This document shows positions 16,899-24,489 of a stretch of 44,791 bases of DNA, piece after piece. A program made the translations under genes and the position numbers. A model generated the notes under the pieces. The model was given only the letters and a program-made list of their open reading frames with translations. It searched no databases and had not been told where the DNA came from. Every line of letters starts with the position of its first letter. Position 1 is the first letter of the stretch. The DNA is from a bacterium (GTDB lineage Bacteria > Cyanobacteriota > Vampirovibrionia > Gastranaerophilales > Gastranaerophilaceae): assembly GCA_004558955.1 (NCBI GenBank), contig SFZC01000002.1, positions 1 to 44,791 on the forward strand, read 5' to 3'.

Positions 16899-19451
16899 AT
16901 GCAGCAATTAGTACATAATAATATAATCAGCCAATTGAAATTCAAAGGTTATTGGCGTTCTTATCAGCAAAGAGTTTTAGATGAATTAGAATATCATTTA
17001 GATGACAACAAACTGAATGTTGTTGCAGCCCCTGGAGCTGGAAAAACAACGTTGGGAATAGAAGTTATTTTAAGATTAAAAAATCCTGCTTTTATTTTAG
17101 CACCGACAATTACTATAAAAAATCAATGGAAACAACGAATTTTGGATAATTTTTTACCATCCGATTTTAATTCTGATTTAATAAGTACAGATATTAAAAG
17201 CATTTCAGAAATAACGGTTTCTACTTATCAAGGCTTACATTCCCTTTACAAAAATATTGAAGAACGTGAAAAATTTATAAAACAATTAAAAGATTTAAAT
17301 ATAAATACATTGGTTCTTGATGAAGCTCATCATTTAAGAACAGAGTGGTGGGCGACTCTTAATAGTTTATACAAAGAATTAAATAATGAGAATTTCAAAA
17401 TAGTTTCATTAACAGGGACACCGCCTTATGATGTTTCACCTGCGGAGTGGAATAACTATCAGTCATTATGTGGCCCTGTTGATGCTGAAATATCAATTCC
17501 TGAACTTGTAAAGGCAGGTGATTTATGTCCACACCAAGATTTAATCTATTTTTCTAATCTTACAGAAGAAGAACAAAAAATCATTTTTAATTTTGAAGAA
17601 AAAAGAAATGCTTTTTTCAAAGATATAAATGAACATTCAGATGTTTTGTATGCAATTGAGGGTTCTCCTTTTTTAACAAATTTAGATGATAATGTAGATA
17701 TAATTTATAAAAATACAAATTTTACCATTGCTATTATTTCTTATCTTTTACACGAAGACGAACTGAATATGAACGCAAGAATTCTAACGGAATTTTTAGG
17801 TTTAACACTTGAACAAATTCCTAAATTTGATTATGAACAGGCAGAAATTTTATTCAACGGAATAATCGGAGAATTTAGCGAACAATTCAAAAATGTACCT
17901 ATAATAAAGGGGAAATTGAAAGAGTATAGTTTAATAAATGCTAAAAAGGCAGATTTTACAGGCAAGGTGGATTTTAAAAAACTTTTTGCAAGAAGTAAAA
18001 ATAAATTAGAAGCTATATATAATATTACTGATTTCGAGTTTAAAAACCTTGAAAATCAGTTAAGAGAGGTTATATTGCTGGATTATATAGGTAAAGGTGA
18101 TAGCGAAGGTGTAAATATTTTATCAGTTTTTGATAAACTTCAAGATATTAAAACTAATTGCGGAATATTAACAGGTTCTCTTATTGTTATACCAAAAACT
18201 GCTAAAGAAGAATTGTATTCAATTTTAAATAATAGAAATATTGAATCTTCCAAAGTTTTAACTACAGAATTTAATGAAAATTATGTAAGGGTTGAAACAT
18301 ACGGAAATATTGATATTGTATCCATTATTACCGAACTTTTTGAAAATGGTTATATGAATATTTTAATCGGCACCTCTGCGCTTTTAGGCGAGGGGTGGGA
18401 CTCTCCTTGTGTAAATACTCTTATAATAGCATCCATTGTCGGTTCTTTTATGTTATCAAATCAAATGCGAGGTAGAGCTTTAAGAATAGACAAAAATAAT
18501 CCGAATAAAACTTCTAATATTTGGCACTTAGTATCTCTTACAAATAATGAGCAATCCCCTGATTTACAAACAGCGGAAAAACGATTTAATACATTTGAAG
18601 GTATAAGTTATAAAGATAACAAAATACAAAACGGCATGGAACGTTTGGGAATCAAGCAAAAGGATATTTGTTCGCTGAACTGTGAAACAATAGATAAAAA
18701 AATAATGAATTATGCAAAAAATCGAAATGATTTAAGAAACAAGTGGAATCAAGTTTTCGGTAAAAGCAATATTATAGAAAGTAAAATGGCTCCTCAAGTT
18801 TATGACGTCATGTTAGGTGAAAATACACAACAAACCATTATTTGCAATATTATACCGACGTGGTGTAACGGATTAATTCCGGTGATAGAAAATTGCAGTA
18901 CGTCAAGAAAAAAAGTAAATCTGAATTACATTGAAAAATTGTTTTTAAAAATTTGCCATCATTTTAATTTTATATCTGATGATTATGAAAACATAATAAG
19001 TAACAATTATTTAATATATGAGCAGGAAAATAATCTTAAAAATTTGGCACAAAGTCTATTATATACAATGTGTGACTTATCAATAATAAAGACAAATTTT
19101 GATAATATGAACTTGGTCATTAACACAGAATTAAATTCTAAATTTTATATAACACTTTTCGGTTGCAATAATTACGAAAGAAATATTTTTATGAATGCAT
19201 TTAGTGAAATATTTGCAATAAATGATAAAAATAGGTATATTTTAAAACAAGGTGAAAAATATATTGCCGTGCCTGAATGTATAGCAGGACATAATAAAAA
19301 TGTAAAAACTTTTGTGAAATATCTTGAACAGAATAACGGATATTTTGATATAATATACACAAGAAATCCTAATAGCTATAAAGAATTATTAAAAGCAAAG
19401 TTCAATATACTTGATTATGGTTTCTTGAAACAAAGCAGAGTATGGATATAA
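16899..19451 (+). CDS. Superfamily 2 DEAD/DEAH-box helicase, first gene of helicase-J-PspA operon
   Basis: The 850-residue protein carries a Q-like motif (YWRSYQQRVLDEL), Walker A APGAGKTT (residues 44-51), DEAH (141-144) in VLDEAHHLRTEWW, motif III SLTGTPP (170-176), GTSALLGEGWDSP (from 491) and motif VI QMRGRALR (522-529). About 230 residues separate the two RecA halves, and a ~270-residue C-terminal part (from ~580) is not recognised. It should move on or unwind nucleic acid using ATP; it is related to helicases of restriction and defence systems rather than RecG or UvrB. No nuclease motif is visible. The stop is one base from the next ATG, so translation is coupled. Confidence 0.85.
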   Translation: MQQLVHNNIISQLKFKGYWRSYQQRVLDELEYHLDDNKLNVVAAPGAGKTTLGIEVILRLKNPAFILAPTITIKNQWKQRILDNFLPSDFNSDLISTDIKSISEITVSTYQGLHSLYKNIEEREKFIKQLKDLNINTLVLDEAHHLRTEWWATLNSLYKELNNENFKIVSLTGTPPYDVSPAEWNNYQSLCGPVDAEISIPELVKAGDLCPHQDLIYFSNLTEEEQKIIFNFEEKRNAFFKDINEHSDVLYAIEGSPFLTNLDDNVDIIYKNTNFTIAIISYLLHEDELNMNARILTEFLGLTLEQIPKFDYEQAEILFNGIIGEFSEQFKNVPIIKGKLKEYSLINAKKADFTGKVDFKKLFARSKNKLEAIYNITDFEFKNLENQLREVILLDYIGKGDSEGVNILSVFDKLQDIKTNCGILTGSLIVIPKTAKEELYSILNNRNIESSKVLTTEFNENYVRVETYGNIDIVSIITELFENGYMNILIGTSALLGEGWDSPCVNTLIIASIVGSFMLSNQMRGRALRIDKNNPNKTSNIWHLVSLTNNEQSPDLQTAEKRFNTFEGISYKDNKIQNGMERLGIKQKDICSLNCETIDKKIMNYAKNRNDLRNKWNQVFGKSNIIESKMAPQVYDVMLGENTQQTIICNIIPTWCNGLIPVIENCSTSRKKVNLNYIEKLFLKICHHFNFISDDYENIISNNYLIYEQENNLKNLAQSLLYTMCDLSIIKTNFDNMNLVINTELNSKFYITLFGCNNYERNIFMNAFSEIFAINDKNRYILKQGEKYIAVPECIAGHNKNVKTFVKYLEQNNGYFDIIYTRNPNSYKELLKAKFNILDYGFLKQSRVWI

Positions 19452-19452
19452 G

Positions 19453-19788
19453 ATGAGTTTATTTAAAAGAATTGAAAATATTATAAAAAGCAATATGAAT
19501 CATAAAGAAGAAGATATTAATATAGATATGAATTCTTATGATGACATTTATTATAGCGATTCAAAAACAATTCCTAATAAAGAGAATCAACTCGAAAAAA
19601 AATACTATAAAATTTTAGAATTAGAATATGGAAGTGATTTTAACAGTATAAAAAAATCATATAAAAAATTGTTAAAAAAATACCATCCTGATTTGTTCCA
19701 AAATAAACCTGAAAAATTAAAATCAGCACAAGAAGTAACAAGACAAATAAATGAAGCATATACATATTTTGAAAGGAAGTTTTTATGA
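19453..19788 (+). CDS. Small J-domain protein
   Basis: This is a 111-residue protein whose C-terminal half (residues ~50-111) is a J domain: YYKILELEYGSDFNSIKKSYKKLLKKYHPDLF with the HPD tripeptide at 78-80 and a helix-IV-like tail QINEAYTYFERKF. The N-terminal ~48 residues are acidic and unrecognised. J domains stimulate the ATPase of DnaK/Hsp70 and bring it to specific clients; lacking the zinc-finger and C-terminal domains of DnaJ, this one is a dedicated adaptor. The gene is sandwiched with a one-base gap to the helicase and a four-base ATGA overlap with the PspA-like gene. Confidence 0.85.
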   Translation: MSLFKRIENIIKSNMNHKEEDINIDMNSYDDIYYSDSKTIPNKENQLEKKYYKILELEYGSDFNSIKKSYKKLLKKYHPDLFQNKPEKLKSAQEVTRQINEAYTYFERKFL

Positions 19789-20537
19789 ATTTACTAATTA
19801 GAATTTTAAAGTTTTTTCAATCAGAAGCACATGCACTTGTATCAAGATTTGAAGATCCTGTTAAACTTATAGAACAGGGGATTCGTGATTTAAAAAAGGA
19901 TTTTGATGACTCAATGAAAAGTGTTGTACAAATAAAAGCAATTGCTATTGGTACAAAAAAAGAATTGGAAACGAAAAAACAAATAGCTGCAGATTATGAA
20001 CAAAAAGCTATGATTCTGCTACAAAAAGCAAAAAACGGAGAACTTGATGAATCAGAAGCTGACAGACTTGCAGCAGAAGCTCTCAAAAAAAGGCAAGAAG
20101 CATTGAAAGAAGTGGAAAGATTAACTAATGATGCCAAAAATTATGATGCTTCTTTAGAACAAATGAGTAAAAAAATACAAGAATTAAAAAATAAAATTAA
20201 AGAATCCGAAAATGAATATAATTTACTTAAAGCTAGAGCCGCTGTTGCTAAAACAACTAAAAAAGTAAATCAACAGCTTTCGTCAATTGGCTCTGATTCA
20301 ACTATGGCAATGATAGAGGACATGAAAACAAGAATAAGTGCCGAAGAAAATTTAGCAGAAGCATATAGAGAAGTTGCTTTAGTTGAAACGTCTGTTGATG
20401 ATGAAATTAATAAAGCAATAGGTACTGATTTAGATGTTCAAAAATCATTAGCAGAAATGAAACAAAAATTGTTAGCAAATCCTAATAAACAAACCACGGA
20501 TAATATTGATGATTTAAAGAAGGAGTTGGATTCTTAA
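19785..20537 (+). CDS. PspA/Vipp1 (IM30) family membrane-remodelling protein
   Basis: The 250-residue protein is almost entirely alpha-helical. It starts with a short amphipathic segment (MNLLIRILKFF) followed by the family pattern SRFEDPVKLIEQGIRDLKKDFDDSM, then long coiled-coil hairpins to about residue 165 and further helices to the C-terminus. PspA/Vipp1 proteins are ESCRT-III-like; they polymerise on damaged inner membrane and maintain it. The start codon overlaps the stop of the J-domain gene (ATGA), the strongest form of coupling. No pspB/C/F homologues are near. Repeat A/B copy 2 begins ~26 bases after its stop codon. Confidence 0.88.
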   Translation: MNLLIRILKFFQSEAHALVSRFEDPVKLIEQGIRDLKKDFDDSMKSVVQIKAIAIGTKKELETKKQIAADYEQKAMILLQKAKNGELDESEADRLAAEALKKRQEALKEVERLTNDAKNYDASLEQMSKKIQELKNKIKESENEYNLLKARAAVAKTTKKVNQQLSSIGSDSTMAMIEDMKTRISAEENLAEAYREVALVETSVDDEINKAIGTDLDVQKSLAEMKQKLLANPNKQTTDNIDDLKKELDS

Positions 20538-20563
20538 ATAAATTTCTTATTTAATCTACCATT

Positions 20564-20718
20564 TTTTCTCAAACTGCAAGTTAAATTATAACTAAAAATT
20601 TCTAAATAAAATTAAAAATGTCGGACATTTATTTTTAAAAAATTTCCCCTTATATAACCCTAAATTAATAATTTTTAATTTTAAGTGTCAGACATTTTAA
20701 TTTTAAATGTCCGATTAT
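20564..20718 (+). repeat. Dispersed repeat A+B, copy 2
   Basis: Part A (20564-20590, TTTTTTCTCAAACTGCAAGT) and part B (20670-20718, two ATTTTAA-led GTGTC/TGTCC units) match copy 1 at 12843-12932 in the same orientation, with ~75 extra bases between the parts. Copies 1 and 2 bracket the EF-hand protein and helicase operon as direct repeats. Confidence 0.55.
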
Positions 20719-20850
20719 AAAACGACAAAATTAAAATTTCTCGTTTTATGTGTATAACCTGACGGATAAATTTAAAAGAGGGAACATCGGTACAAATTAG
20801 GTGTTGTTTGAATTTGAGTTACTTCCCTGTTTTTAAGAAAAATTATCCTT

Positions 20851-20976
20851 TTTATCCTTTATTTATCCTTAGATTTATCCTTTTTTCCTGCTTGTTTTCG
20901 GGAAATTTGCCTCAAACTCCGACTTGGTGTAAATTTCACAAGGATAGAAAAAGGATAAAAATTTCCGAGTTAGTGG
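20851..20976. repeat. MITE-like long palindromic element, copy C2
   Basis: This copy aligns along its whole length with 10976-11100 in the same orientation. Left arm units TTTATCCTT and right arm AAGGATAGAAAAAGGATAAA are inverted, with an inner AAATTT pair. It carries no coding capacity. Confidence 0.6.
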
Positions 20977-20999
20977 AATATATTGTTGACTTAGTTTTT

Positions 21000-21031
21000 G
21001 TTGGGCAGGTATGTCCAACCGACAAACCTAC
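21000..21031 (-). repeat. Degenerate REP-like hairpin R5
   Basis: GTTGGGCA and TGTCCAAC form an 8-bp stem with one G-T pair around a GGTA loop (21000-21019). On the minus strand GTAG (21028-21031) precedes it, but with eight extra bases between. Confidence 0.4.
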
Positions 21032-21060
21032 AACTTAAAATGGAGAATAAATAGAATAAA

Positions 21061-21498
21061 TTATTCAAATCTATATACATAGCATGAATCAAATTTAATG
21101 AAATCATTATTTGTTTTTAAATCTTGATAAAAATCTTTTACCTGCTGTTGTTTTCCCAAATAATATGGTAAATGTATCATTTGATTATTCTTCAAAATCA
21201 ATATTAAAGAATAAGTAGTGCTTGAGCTTGCACAACATCTTTGACTACCGCTTAATCTTTTATGTCTTTGAAGTTGATAATCAGTTATATCTAACCGATT
21301 GAATGAATATTCAAATGTATCCTTACTAAATCTGCCATTTGTTGAATACATTGTGCATATATTATTATAACATATTAATTTACTACAAGGTTGCACAAAC
21401 AAATCCAGAAAAAGACCATAAACTAAAAATGCAAGGATTATTATAATTACTTTCTTTTTAGTAAAGAAAGTATTACTATTATCTAATGTTATTTTCAT
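21061..21498 (-). CDS. Hypothetical single-pass membrane protein, 145 residues
   Basis: I do not recognise this protein. Residues ~14-36 (KKKVIIIILAFLVYGLFLDLF) are a membrane helix; the remainder is a polar domain with several cysteines (LICYNNICTMY, SQRCCASSS) and would lie outside the inner membrane if the N-terminus is inside. The frame stays open upstream to 21642, but that part is only the translation of REP hairpins R6 and R7 (for example AVGWGFYPN), so it should not be called coding. ATG 21498 is supported by a perfect TATAAT at 21505-21510 on the minus strand, ending six bases before it. No Shine-Dalgarno is present. Confidence 0.6.
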   Translation of the reverse strand: MKITLDNSNTFFTKKKVIIIILAFLVYGLFLDLFVQPCSKLICYNNICTMYSTNGRFSKDTFEYSFNRLDITDYQLQRHKRLSGSQRCCASSSTTYSLILILKNNQMIHLPYYLGKQQQVKDFYQDLKTNNDFIKFDSCYVYRFE

Positions 21499-21504
21499 AT
21501 TCTG

Positions 21505-21510
21505 ATTATA
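21505..21510 (-). promoter_or_regulatory. -10 box of the gene starting at 21498
   Basis: A perfect TATAAT on the minus strand ends six bases before the ATG; no ribosome site lies between. It decides the start codon of this gene. Confidence 0.55.
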
Positions 21511-21529
21511 GTATAAATACTTAAAATAT

Positions 21530-21552
21530 GTAAGTTGGGCTTTTAGCCCAAC
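21530..21552 (+). repeat. REP-like hairpin R6
   Basis: GTAA (a one-base variant of GTAG) precedes a perfect stem GTTGGGCT/AGCCCAAC with a TTT loop. It faces R7 nine bases away, like the paired units of BIMEs. Confidence 0.65.
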
Positions 21553-21561
21553 AAAAATAAC

Positions 21562-21585
21562 GTTGGGGTAGAAACCCCAACCTAC
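21562..21585 (-). repeat. REP-like hairpin R7
   Basis: The unit is identical to R3: stem GTTGGGGT/ACCCCAAC with GTAG on the minus strand (21582-21585). Confidence 0.85.
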
Positions 21586-21777
21586 AGCTACCGTCACAAA
21601 TAAAAATTTCCCACTGCGACATCCTATGGAAAACCTCCGCAACTATATATTATAAGTAAACTGCAAAAAGTTACCCATAATATTTTCGTTCCATACCTGC
21701 ACGTCCGACGGGATATCCGGCAAAGTGTCAGATGGAATAAGAATTTTAGTGGTTTTCCATATTATACATTATATTAC

Positions 21778-21799
21778 GGTGCAAAAAATTGCACACTAC
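21778..21799 (-). repeat. REP-like hairpin R8 (GGTGCAA class)
   Basis: The stem GTGCAA/TTGCAC has an AAAA loop and the outer G-C pair lost; GTAG lies on the minus strand at 21796-21799. Confidence 0.65.
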
Positions 21800-21802
21800 C
21801 AG

Positions 21803-22501
21803 CTAACTGCAATTATTGGATTTTTTTATAACAATAATATCTTTGTCATATTTTTGTAAAATGCTACTATCTTTATTATTTGCAAATAACACAAAAAATA
21901 TTAGTCCAATAGTGTATGCGAGTTCTATGAATAAACCTGTGTTAGTTAGATTTCCACTATCATCTCCGTAAAAATATAAAAGAATAAAAGGTAGTATAAA
22001 CCAAAAAATAAAAGGAATCGCAAATACTTTCCACTTTTTATTTCCAGCAAGCAAGTCTACTAATTCCATTGACGATATTGGTCTGTAAAAAATAAAATCA
22101 GCCCCTGTAAAATCAGATGTTGCTTTAACCTTAATACGGTTATACTTACATCGCAGATTATTATCTAAAAATAGTGCTTTATTATAATCCGCAACTGCCG
22201 AATCTGCAATTCTATAATTGTTTTCAAAATATTTTCTTGTATTATTCAGTGTAATACTGGCTCTAAAAGCCGCTGCAGAATTTCCAACCCCTGCGGAGAT
22301 TGCTAAAGGAATCACACTTAACAATAGTTTATTATTCAATTTTGTGAGACAAGCAATTCCCATTTTTGCCATAGCCCTAAAATAATATGCTTCAGCATCA
22401 TCTTTTTTGGAATGGATTTGAACATCACATTGCTCAACAATTTTCATATAATTCTCTAAAGTCGCACAACTAAATAATTTTAAAATGTTTTTTATATCCA
22501 T
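21803..22501 (-). CDS. Hypothetical TPR-like membrane protein, 232 residues
   Basis: The N-terminal ~135 residues resemble TPR-type helical repeats (KDDAEAYYFRAMAKMGIAC and ADSAVADYNKALFLDNNLR). Two hydrophobic helices follow (KVFAIPFIFWFILPFILLYF and FIELAYTIGLIFFVLFANN), with a basic tail. The family is not recognised. TAAAAT at 22508-22513 on the minus strand ends six bases before the ATG and no ribosome site is visible. It sits between REP hairpins R8 and R9, in the accessory region. Confidence 0.65.
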   Translation of the reverse strand: MDIKNILKLFSCATLENYMKIVEQCDVQIHSKKDDAEAYYFRAMAKMGIACLTKLNNKLLLSVIPLAISAGVGNSAAAFRASITLNNTRKYFENNYRIADSAVADYNKALFLDNNLRCKYNRIKVKATSDFTGADFIFYRPISSMELVDLLAGNKKWKVFAIPFIFWFILPFILLYFYGDDSGNLTNTGLFIELAYTIGLIFFVLFANNKDSSILQKYDKDIIVIKKSNNCS

Positions 22502-22559
22502 ATGTTTATTTTAACTGTTTGCGCATACCCTGTCATCATGTATTTATTGTATAAAGCCG

Positions 22560-22581
22560 GTAGGGTGCAATTTTTTGCACC
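22560..22581 (+). repeat. REP-like hairpin R9 (GGTGCAA class)
   Basis: GTAG (22560-22563) is followed by a perfect 7-bp stem GGTGCAA/TTGCACC with a TTTT loop. Confidence 0.75.
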
Positions 22582-22668
22582 AAAATATAATGCATAATAA
22601 GGAAATTATAATTAGAAGTATAGTTTTATAAATTTGTAATCTTAAGCAATCGGGAAAGTGTTTAGCTA

Positions 22669-22692
22669 GTAGGTTGGGGTTTCTACCCCAAC
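22669..22692 (+). repeat. REP-like hairpin R10
   Basis: GTAG (22669-22672) and stem GTTGGGGT/ACCCCAAC with TTCT loop; identical over 24 bases to the unit inside the RAYT gene. Confidence 0.85.
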
Positions 22693-22710
22693 AATTATAT
22701 TTATCATTTC

Positions 22711-22755
22711 ATCTGACACATTTTCTCAAACTATAAGTCAAATCACATCTAGTTA
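22711..22755 (+). repeat. Dispersed repeat A, copy 3 (internally deleted)
   Basis: CACATTTTCTCAAAC with flanking bases matches copies 1 and 2, and the final TCTAGTTAT equals the right end of copy 1 (to 12932), as if the B part had been lost. Confidence 0.45.
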
Positions 22756-22800
22756 TAATAGGAGACCAAATACATTTCCTAAACACTCTATTTCAAAAAA

Positions 22801-22888
22801 CGGAGAGGGTGGGATTCGAACCCACGGAAAGCTTATCGCCTTCACGGACTTTCGAGGTCTGCACCTTAAACCACTCGGACACCTCTCC
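22801..22888 (-). tRNA. tRNA-Ser (anticodon CGA)
   Basis: The minus strand folds into a class II tRNA: acceptor GGAGAGG/CCTCTCC, D-arm with GAGTGGTTTAAGG, anticodon loop CTCGAAA giving CGA (reads UCG), a long variable arm, and T-loop GGTTCGAATCC. The discriminator is G and CCA is not encoded. A T-run directly follows the 3' end. Upstream, TTGATA and CATACT spaced 16 bases form a plausible promoter. tRNA genes are common integration targets, and this one lies at the right edge of the repeat-rich region. Confidence 0.95.
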
Positions 22889-23167
22889 TTACCCTCCCAG
22901 TATGACAGAAAAATAAAATTTATCAAATATTTTATCAACTTTTCAAAATCTCATATCCAAAGTTTTGCACTCTGCTTTGTCCTACCAAACAACACAAAGC
23001 CACCCAAACAAAAGAAAAACCTTATCATGCCTGCTATCAGCAGAAAGCTCTTTTTGTCAGTTTTTATTTTAGAATTTTACAAGTCAGACAAAATCTGCTC
23101 AACCTTGATTACACCAACACACAACCTCTCGGAAGAAAGCAGGAGTAAGGAGTATTTATCAGAAAAA

Positions 23168-24070
23168 TTATCCTAACAAATTTTCCATAGTATTCCCGAC
23201 ATTATAGGCATCTTCTTCAACCCACAAGGTTCTGTTGGCTTTCCAATTTTTATTGGCTGAAACATAATTTTTATAGTTTTCCAAAGTGTTTTTAGCCATT
23301 TGGATTTCCTCTTCTGTCATGCTCGCCACACCTTTTGATTTTCCCAAACTTTCAGTGAAATCTTTTTCGGTTAATTTCATATTCTTTGGCTGGTTATATT
23401 CTACATATTTTACGGGAGCATAATTCCAAGTCGTAATTTTTTGTTTTGCGTGTCTTAATTCATGGTGAATTGTATTCAATAAACTTTTCTTGGGTTGTCC
23501 TGAATGTACGGTTACAACACAATATGGAGTAGTCGTTCCGGCAATTTGACCAATATTAGTTCTCGGCAATTCCTTCATTCTTAACGCAAATAACCCCGGA
23601 ACATCCGCCAATCCGTAATTATTCTTTGCTTCGGTAAACAATGCCTCCGCATACGCTTCTTTCGTTCCTGTAACGCCTAATTTTTCGATTTCTTTATAGC
23701 GATTTAGAATTTCTTTTGTTTCTTTTTCCGTCAAATCTTTACGCAAGAAGACATTTTTAAAAGTTTCCGTAACCTGTGGCAAATCCTGCTCAAGTTTTGA
23801 AAATTTTGCATCAATAGCTTCAAAAGCATGTGTAATTTCGCTTGTTTTAACTTTCTTGGCAAGAATTGCACCACCTAATGCCAAAATTCCCACACCTAAT
23901 CCAAGTAACATTTTCCCAACTGACGGAGTGTTTTCAGAAGCGACCGAAGTTGCCTGTTTTGCTTGTAAATCCACAACTATTGGCGGAACCTGTTTGGCAT
24001 AAACAGCTTTGCGTGAAGTTACATTCATTTTATTCGGGTAAACACCATACGAATTTGAAATTTCTACCAT
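23168..24070 (-). CDS. Membrane-anchored HExxH protein (possible metallopeptidase)
   Basis: This 300-residue protein has one hydrophobic segment at residues ~52-68 (GKMLLGLGVGILALGGAILAKK) and then a soluble domain. The sequence TIHHELRHAKQ contains HExxH, the zinc motif of gluzincin-like peptidases; a third ligand cannot be assigned with certainty (candidates are Glu residues in the C-terminal 60 residues, for example WVEEDAYN). The family is not recognised. The start is supported by GAAAGG about 7 bases upstream. A 75-base gap separates it from the XRE regulator gene on the same strand. Confidence 0.6.
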   Translation of the reverse strand: MVEISNSYGVYPNKMNVTSRKAVYAKQVPPIVVDLQAKQATSVASENTPSVGKMLLGLGVGILALGGAILAKKVKTSEITHAFEAIDAKFSKLEQDLPQVTETFKNVFLRKDLTEKETKEILNRYKEIEKLGVTGTKEAYAEALFTEAKNNYGLADVPGLFALRMKELPRTNIGQIAGTTTPYCVVTVHSGQPKKSLLNTIHHELRHAKQKITTWNYAPVKYVEYNQPKNMKLTEKDFTESLGKSKGVASMTEEEIQMAKNTLENYKNYVSANKNWKANRTLWVEEDAYNVGNTMENLLG

Positions 24071-24145
24071 TTTCTAACCTTTCAAAAATACCTACATTTA
24101 TATAAAGACATTTCAGGTTAAAAAATTGCCTTTTTGTTAATAAAT

Positions 24146-24418
24146 TTATTCAATAAAAGTGAAATCCTCGTCAATATTTTGACGAATAAGAGCGATAAGT
24201 TTCTCGGGCTCAATATTTAGGGCTTCGGAAATTCTCCAAAAAGTAGTGAACTGCAAATCCGATTTTCCCATTTCCACATCTGACCAAATAGATTTAGAAA
24301 CATTCAATTCATTTGATATTAAACTAATAGATTTTCCCGTTTTCAAACGAAGATTTTTTATAGTATCACCAACGGATTTTAATATTACATCACGTTTCTT
24401 TTTGTTCTCTGCTTGCAT
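24146..24418 (-). CDS. XRE-family helix-turn-helix regulator
   Basis: The 90-residue protein consists mainly of an HTH_3/XRE domain: IKNLRLKTGKSISLISNELNVSKSIWSDVEMGKSDLQFTTFWRISEALNIEPEKLI (residues ~20-75, quoted in part of the family pattern). It should bind DNA as a dimer. The gene is divergent from the prepilin-like gene across a 71-base gap that contains TATAAT on the minus strand, so it may control itself and that gene. Its target is not shown by the sequence. Confidence 0.85.
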   Translation of the reverse strand: MQAENKKKRDVILKSVGDTIKNLRLKTGKSISLISNELNVSKSIWSDVEMGKSDLQFTTFWRISEALNIEPEKLIALIRQNIDEDFTFIE

Positions 24419-24489
24419 AAATTCATGTTATGCGTTATATTATAGTCATGTGTTCGGAATTACCTACAGAAGAAGTGAAGGAGCATGCG

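Larger units (their letters stand above)
20538..21060. other. Repeat-filled intergenic region downstream of the PspA-like gene
   Basis: This 523-base gap holds repeat A/B copy 2 (20564-20718), the MITE-like element copy C2 (20851-20976) and hairpin R5 (21000-21031). A small perfect palindrome AAATGTC-G-GACATTT lies near 20616-20630. I see no gene in it. Confidence 0.65.
21499..21802. other. Intergenic region with three REP hairpins
   Basis: This 304-base gap contains the promoter of the gene at 21498, hairpins R6 and R7 as a head-to-head pair, and R8 near 21778-21799. The section 21590-21770 contains no recognisable gene; the GC-richer patch around 21690-21720 was inspected and not identified. 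Confidence 0.55.

Noticed and set aside
16899..19451. Type III restriction (Res) subunit
   Set aside because: The helicase motifs would fit, but no methylase gene is adjacent and no PD-ExK-like nuclease motif was seen in the C-terminal part.
20808..21038. 76-codon open frame on the plus strand between the PspA-like gene and the next gene
   Set aside because: It is the translation of MITE-like copy C2 and hairpin R5; composition is not protein-like and the start has no ribosome site.
8770..22692. CRISPR array
   Set aside because: The repeated palindromes are dispersed, in both orientations and without regular spacers; no cas genes are present.
22801..22888. attL/attR-type duplication of the tRNA 3' end
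   Set aside because: I looked for a second copy of the tRNA-Ser 3' sequence within the accessory region and saw none; no phage-type integrase is present, and the Xer gene lies far away in a core setting.
22753..22938. Open frame of 61 codons on the minus strand
   Set aside because: It runs through the whole tRNA-Ser gene.
23031..23043. Perfect small palindrome CTGCTATCAGCAG as terminator
   Set aside because: The stem is only five base pairs and no T-run follows directly on either strand.
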